Shown here piece after piece: positions 5,863 through 8,091 of a stretch of 8,091 nt of DNA (its first letter is position 1; each line of letters opens with the position of its first letter). This stretch comes from Acidovorax sp. (lineage in GTDB: Bacteria; Pseudomonadota; Gammaproteobacteria; Burkholderiales; Burkholderiaceae_C), in the NCBI GenBank assembly GCA_030150585.1, contig JASLFM010000074.1:1-8091 (forward strand). Direction: 5' to 3'. The notes beneath the pieces are model-generated. The model was not told the DNA's origin and made no database searches. It was given only the letters and a program-made list of their open reading frames with translations. The position numbers and the translations under genes are program-made.

Positions 5863-7315
5863 CTTGCACTCCCTTCATTGCCACACGTGGCCAGTGAATC
5901 CGAAAGCAGGCGCCACCCAGGCCGGCACTGCGCTCAAGCACGATCGACCCACCATGGGCATTGACAATCCGGCGGGTCAGCGCGAGGCCCACACCGTGCC
6001 CTTGCGAGGCCGCCGTTGCCCGGTGAAAAAGCTTGAACACCCGCTGGTAGGCGCTCTCGGGAATGCCCTCGCCGTCGTCCTCGACCGAAAGCACGAGGAA
6101 GCGCCCCAGGTCCGTGGCCGTGACGGCGATGCGCCCCCGCTCCCCGCCGTGGTGCTTGATGGCGTTGTCCAGCAGGTTCCTGATGCAGGTTCCCAGCGGC
6201 GTGCGGTGCCCCTGGAACGGGGCCGCATCGATCTGGCGGACGATCTCGAACCCTTGCGGCACCCGGATGGTGCCTGCGATCTCATCGACCAGGTCGCCCA
6301 GGTTCACCATGGTGGTCTTGCTGTCGCGCTGGCCGGCCCTGGCGTAGTCCAGCAAGTCGTCGATCATGCGCTCGCACCGCTCGATGCGCACCTGCACCCG
6401 CTCCAGGTTCTGCGCGATCGAGGGCGTCATTTGCTCGGCCGGTATGTCCTCTTTGATCCACGTGAACAGGTCGGCAATGCCGCGCAGCGGAGACCGCAGA
6501 TCGTGCGAAGCCACGTAGGTGAACTCCTCGAGCTGCGCATTGATCTGCCGCAGCGTGTCCTCCGCGCCCTTGCGCGCGGTGATGTCGCTCACCACGGCGA
6601 TCAACTGCCGTCCCTCGTCGGTATCCACGCTGCTGAGCGCCACTTCGACGGGGAACTCCACGCCCGTGCTGTGCAGCGCCGTCAAGTCCCGGCCGATGCC
6701 CATGCGCCTGGGCGTGGGGTCCTTGCGGTAGCCCGCGACATGCTCCTTGTGCACCGCATGCAGCCGCCGGGGCAGCAGCCGGTCCAGCGGCTGGCCCACC
6801 AGGCTGCCCACGGCGTAGCCGAACTGCTCCTCCAGCGCCGGGTTGCACTCGCGGATGGTGCCGTCCTCGTCGGCGATGAGCACCCCCAGCGGCAGCACCG
6901 ACAGCACGCGCTCCAGGCGCCGCTGAAGCCGGGCGACCGAGCTGATGTTGGACACGTAGGCCACCACGCACTGGCGACCGTCCACAATCTGCGGCGCCAG
7001 CGCGATCTCCACGGGCACACTCTGCCCTTCGCGGTGCAAGGCATAGAGAGTCTGCGCGGCGCCCATCGGACGGGCATGGGGATCCTGGAAATAGGCCCGC
7101 ATCCATTCGTCATGCCGGGAGCGGGCCTGCTGGGGGATGAGGCTCGCCAGGGACACCTGGCGCAGCCCCTGGCCCTCGTAGCCCAGCATGGCTTCGATGG
7201 CGCGGTTGGCGTACAGCACCACGGGGTTGGAACGCTCCACCACCAACGCCCCCACGGGTGCATCCTGAAGTACCTGCACCAAAGCACCCAGCTCAAGCGA
7301 CTGAAGCAATGCCAT
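5855..7315 (-). CDS. Cytoplasmic PAS-PAS sensor histidine kinase
   Basis: Sensor histidine kinase of 486 aa with no signal peptide or membrane segment, so it should sense a cytoplasmic cue. PAS 1 lies at about 10-127 (GALVVERSNPVVLYANRAIE, 22-41) and PAS 2 at about 133-250 (GVLIADEDGTIRECNPALEE, 144-163), each ending in the usual PAC-like strand pattern (IALAPQIVDGRQCVVAYV; ALSSVDTDEGRQLIAVVSDI). The HisKA domain follows at about 255-328 with phosphoacceptor H271 in YVASHDLRSPLRG, an H-box of the kind found in phytochrome-like kinases. The ATPase domain (about 365-478) has an N-box around N380/N384 (RNLLDNAIKH), G1 DDGEGI (413-418), F-box FKLF (427-430) and G2 GHGVGLAL (439-446). No cofactor-binding residue in the PAS domains can be named with confidence. 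ATG at 7315 has a GGGGGAG ribosome site about 4-5 bases upstream. It starts 52 bases after queG with no terminator between, and its stop lies inside the receiver gene's start. Confidence 0.95.
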   Translation of the reverse strand: MALLQSLELGALVQVLQDAPVGALVVERSNPVVLYANRAIEAMLGYEGQGLRQVSLASLIPQQARSRHDEWMRAYFQDPHARPMGAAQTLYALHREGQSVPVEIALAPQIVDGRQCVVAYVSNISSVARLQRRLERVLSVLPLGVLIADEDGTIRECNPALEEQFGYAVGSLVGQPLDRLLPRRLHAVHKEHVAGYRKDPTPRRMGIGRDLTALHSTGVEFPVEVALSSVDTDEGRQLIAVVSDITARKGAEDTLRQINAQLEEFTYVASHDLRSPLRGIADLFTWIKEDIPAEQMTPSIAQNLERVQVRIERCERMIDDLLDYARAGQRDSKTTMVNLGDLVDEIAGTIRVPQGFEIVRQIDAAPFQGHRTPLGTCIRNLLDNAIKHHGGERGRIAVTATDLGRFLVLSVEDDGEGIPESAYQRVFKLFHRATAASQGHGVGLALTRRIVNAHGGSIVLERSAGLGGACFRIHWPRVAMKGVQDD

Positions 7316-7367
7316 GGGACTCCCCCTCGACGGTATCGCTCCAATCTGCCACCGCACCCGGCAATAG
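7316..7367 (-). other. Short queG-kinase spacer, no terminator seen
   Basis: These 52 bases separate the queG stop from the kinase ATG. They hold the kinase ribosome site (GGGGGAG) and no hairpin with a T run. I could not find a -35/-10 pair with acceptable spacing, so the signalling genes may be read from a promoter upstream of or within queG, or from a non-canonical promoter. Confidence 0.5.
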
Positions 7368-8091
7368 TCAATCGCCCGATGGTTCCAGCCGCTGCGACAG
7401 CGCCCAGGCCACATGCTCCCGCACCAGGGCGCTGGGGTCATCGGCCCTGGCAAGCAAAGCCGCCCGCAGCCGGGGCGCCAGCGCCGCATCAGCGCCGCGC
7501 AGCGCATTGCCCAACCCCACGGCGAGGTTGCGCAGCCAGCGTTCATGGCCAATGCGGCGGATGGGGCCGCCCTCGGTCTGGCGCAGGAACGTGGCCTCGT
7601 CCCAGGCGAACAGATCGGCCAGCGACTGGCCTGTGAGCCCTGCGCGCGCGTCAAAGTCGGGCAGGCGGCTCGGCTGGGCGAACTTGTTCCAGGGGCAGGC
7701 AAGCTGGCAGTCATCGCAGCCGTAGACGCGGTTGCCCATGAGTGGGCGCAGCTCGGTGGGGATGGGGCCTGCGTGCTCGATGGTGAGGTACGAGATGCAA
7801 CGCCGTGCGTCCACGCGATGCGGCGCCACGATGGCGCGCGTGGGGCACACGTCGATGCAGGCCTGGCAGCTGCCGCAGTGGGCGCTCACAGCGGAGGTGG
7901 GGTCGAGCGGCATGTCCACGTAGATCTCGCCGAGAAAGAACATCGACCCTGCCTCGCGGCTCAGCACCAGCGTGTGCTTGCCCCGCCAGCCCTGGCCGCT
8001 GCGGCTGGCCAGTTCGGCTTCAAGCACGGGCGCCGAATCGGTGAACACGCGGTGGCCGAACGGCCCCACGGCCTCGGCGATGCGGTCGCTG
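7368..8091 (-). CDS. queG: Epoxyqueuosine reductase QueG, 5' end outside window
   Basis: Iron-sulfur, cobalamin-dependent enzyme that reduces epoxyqueuosine to queuosine in tRNA (wobble position 34), the last step of queuosine synthesis. The C-terminal 240 residues are present; roughly the first third, mostly the N-terminal cobalamin-binding part, lies beyond 8091. Counting from the window edge, TDSAPVLE (17-24) holds the Asp proposed as catalytic acid. GWRGKHTLVLSREAGSMFFL (34-53) is a family signature. The two [4Fe-4S] clusters are served by C72, C75, C78 and C82 (HCGSCQACIDVCP), C98 (RRCISYLTIE), and C125, C128 and C132 (YGCDDCQLACPWNKFA). The last 60 residues or so look like a HEAT-type helical repeat (RNLAVGLGNAL; SALVREHVAWALSQ), as in QueG proteins with a C-terminal extension. 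A GTG at 8069 could be mistaken for a start, but the frame runs on to the edge with QueG-like sequence (DRIAEAVGPFGHRVF). It is 52 bases upstream of the kinase on the same strand. Confidence 0.96.
   Translation of the reverse strand, partial: SDRIAEAVGPFGHRVFTDSAPVLEAELASRSGQGWRGKHTLVLSREAGSMFFLGEIYVDMPLDPTSAVSAHCGSCQACIDVCPTRAIVAPHRVDARRCISYLTIEHAGPIPTELRPLMGNRVYGCDDCQLACPWNKFAQPSRLPDFDARAGLTGQSLADLFAWDEATFLRQTEGGPIRRIGHERWLRNLAVGLGNALRGADAALAPRLRAALLARADDPSALVREHVAWALSQRLEPSGD

Noticed and set aside
5564..7636. Long plus-strand open frame of about 690 codons opposite the histidine kinase.
   Set aside because: It is the shadow of the kinase on the other strand. It has biased composition and no domain, and it spans the kinase-receiver boundary.

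Overview
The window is high-GC, gene-dense chromosomal DNA. Orphan tripartite-tricarboxylate (Bug/TctC) binding proteins, a chromosomal XerD, QueG and the codon bias together suggest a betaproteobacterium of the Burkholderiales, most likely Comamonadaceae (Acidovorax/Diaphorobacter-like). The taxon is inferred from gene content and protein flavour only. There is no tRNA, rRNA, CRISPR array, insertion sequence or phage gene, and no gene-free stretch longer than about 180 bases.

Left part (1-2589, all minus strand): a Bug-family periplasmic binding protein cut by the window edge, the tyrosine recombinase XerD, and a second complete Bug protein. Neither Bug gene has TctA/TctB membrane genes beside it here. 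Both have the same kind of short leader before the start codon. The second Bug gene ends at a strong intrinsic terminator (1574-1606), so xerD is probably transcribed separately from it.

Middle (2590-3672): a 177-base divergent intergenic region with a palindromic block, then a plus-strand AEC-family permease. The permease converges on the next gene with a 4-base overlap in which both TAG stops share one CTAG.

Right part (3669-8091, all minus strand): in transcription order, queG (epoxyqueuosine reductase, N-terminus outside the window), a soluble PAS-PAS histidine kinase, a stand-alone CheY/Rcp1-like receiver, and a REC-GGDEF-EAL protein. Kinase and receiver overlap by 8 bases and the GGDEF-EAL gene starts 16 bases after the receiver, so these three form a tight signalling operon. 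The likely flow is an unknown cytoplasmic signal to the PAS domains, then kinase autophosphorylation, then one or both receivers, then a change in cyclic di-GMP. All catalytic and inhibitory-site motifs of the GGDEF and EAL domains look intact.

Nothing in the window is clearly a new kind of system. The most interesting points are the one-kinase/two-receiver c-di-GMP module, the shared leader of the two Bug genes, and the palindromic block between the Bug gene and the permease.
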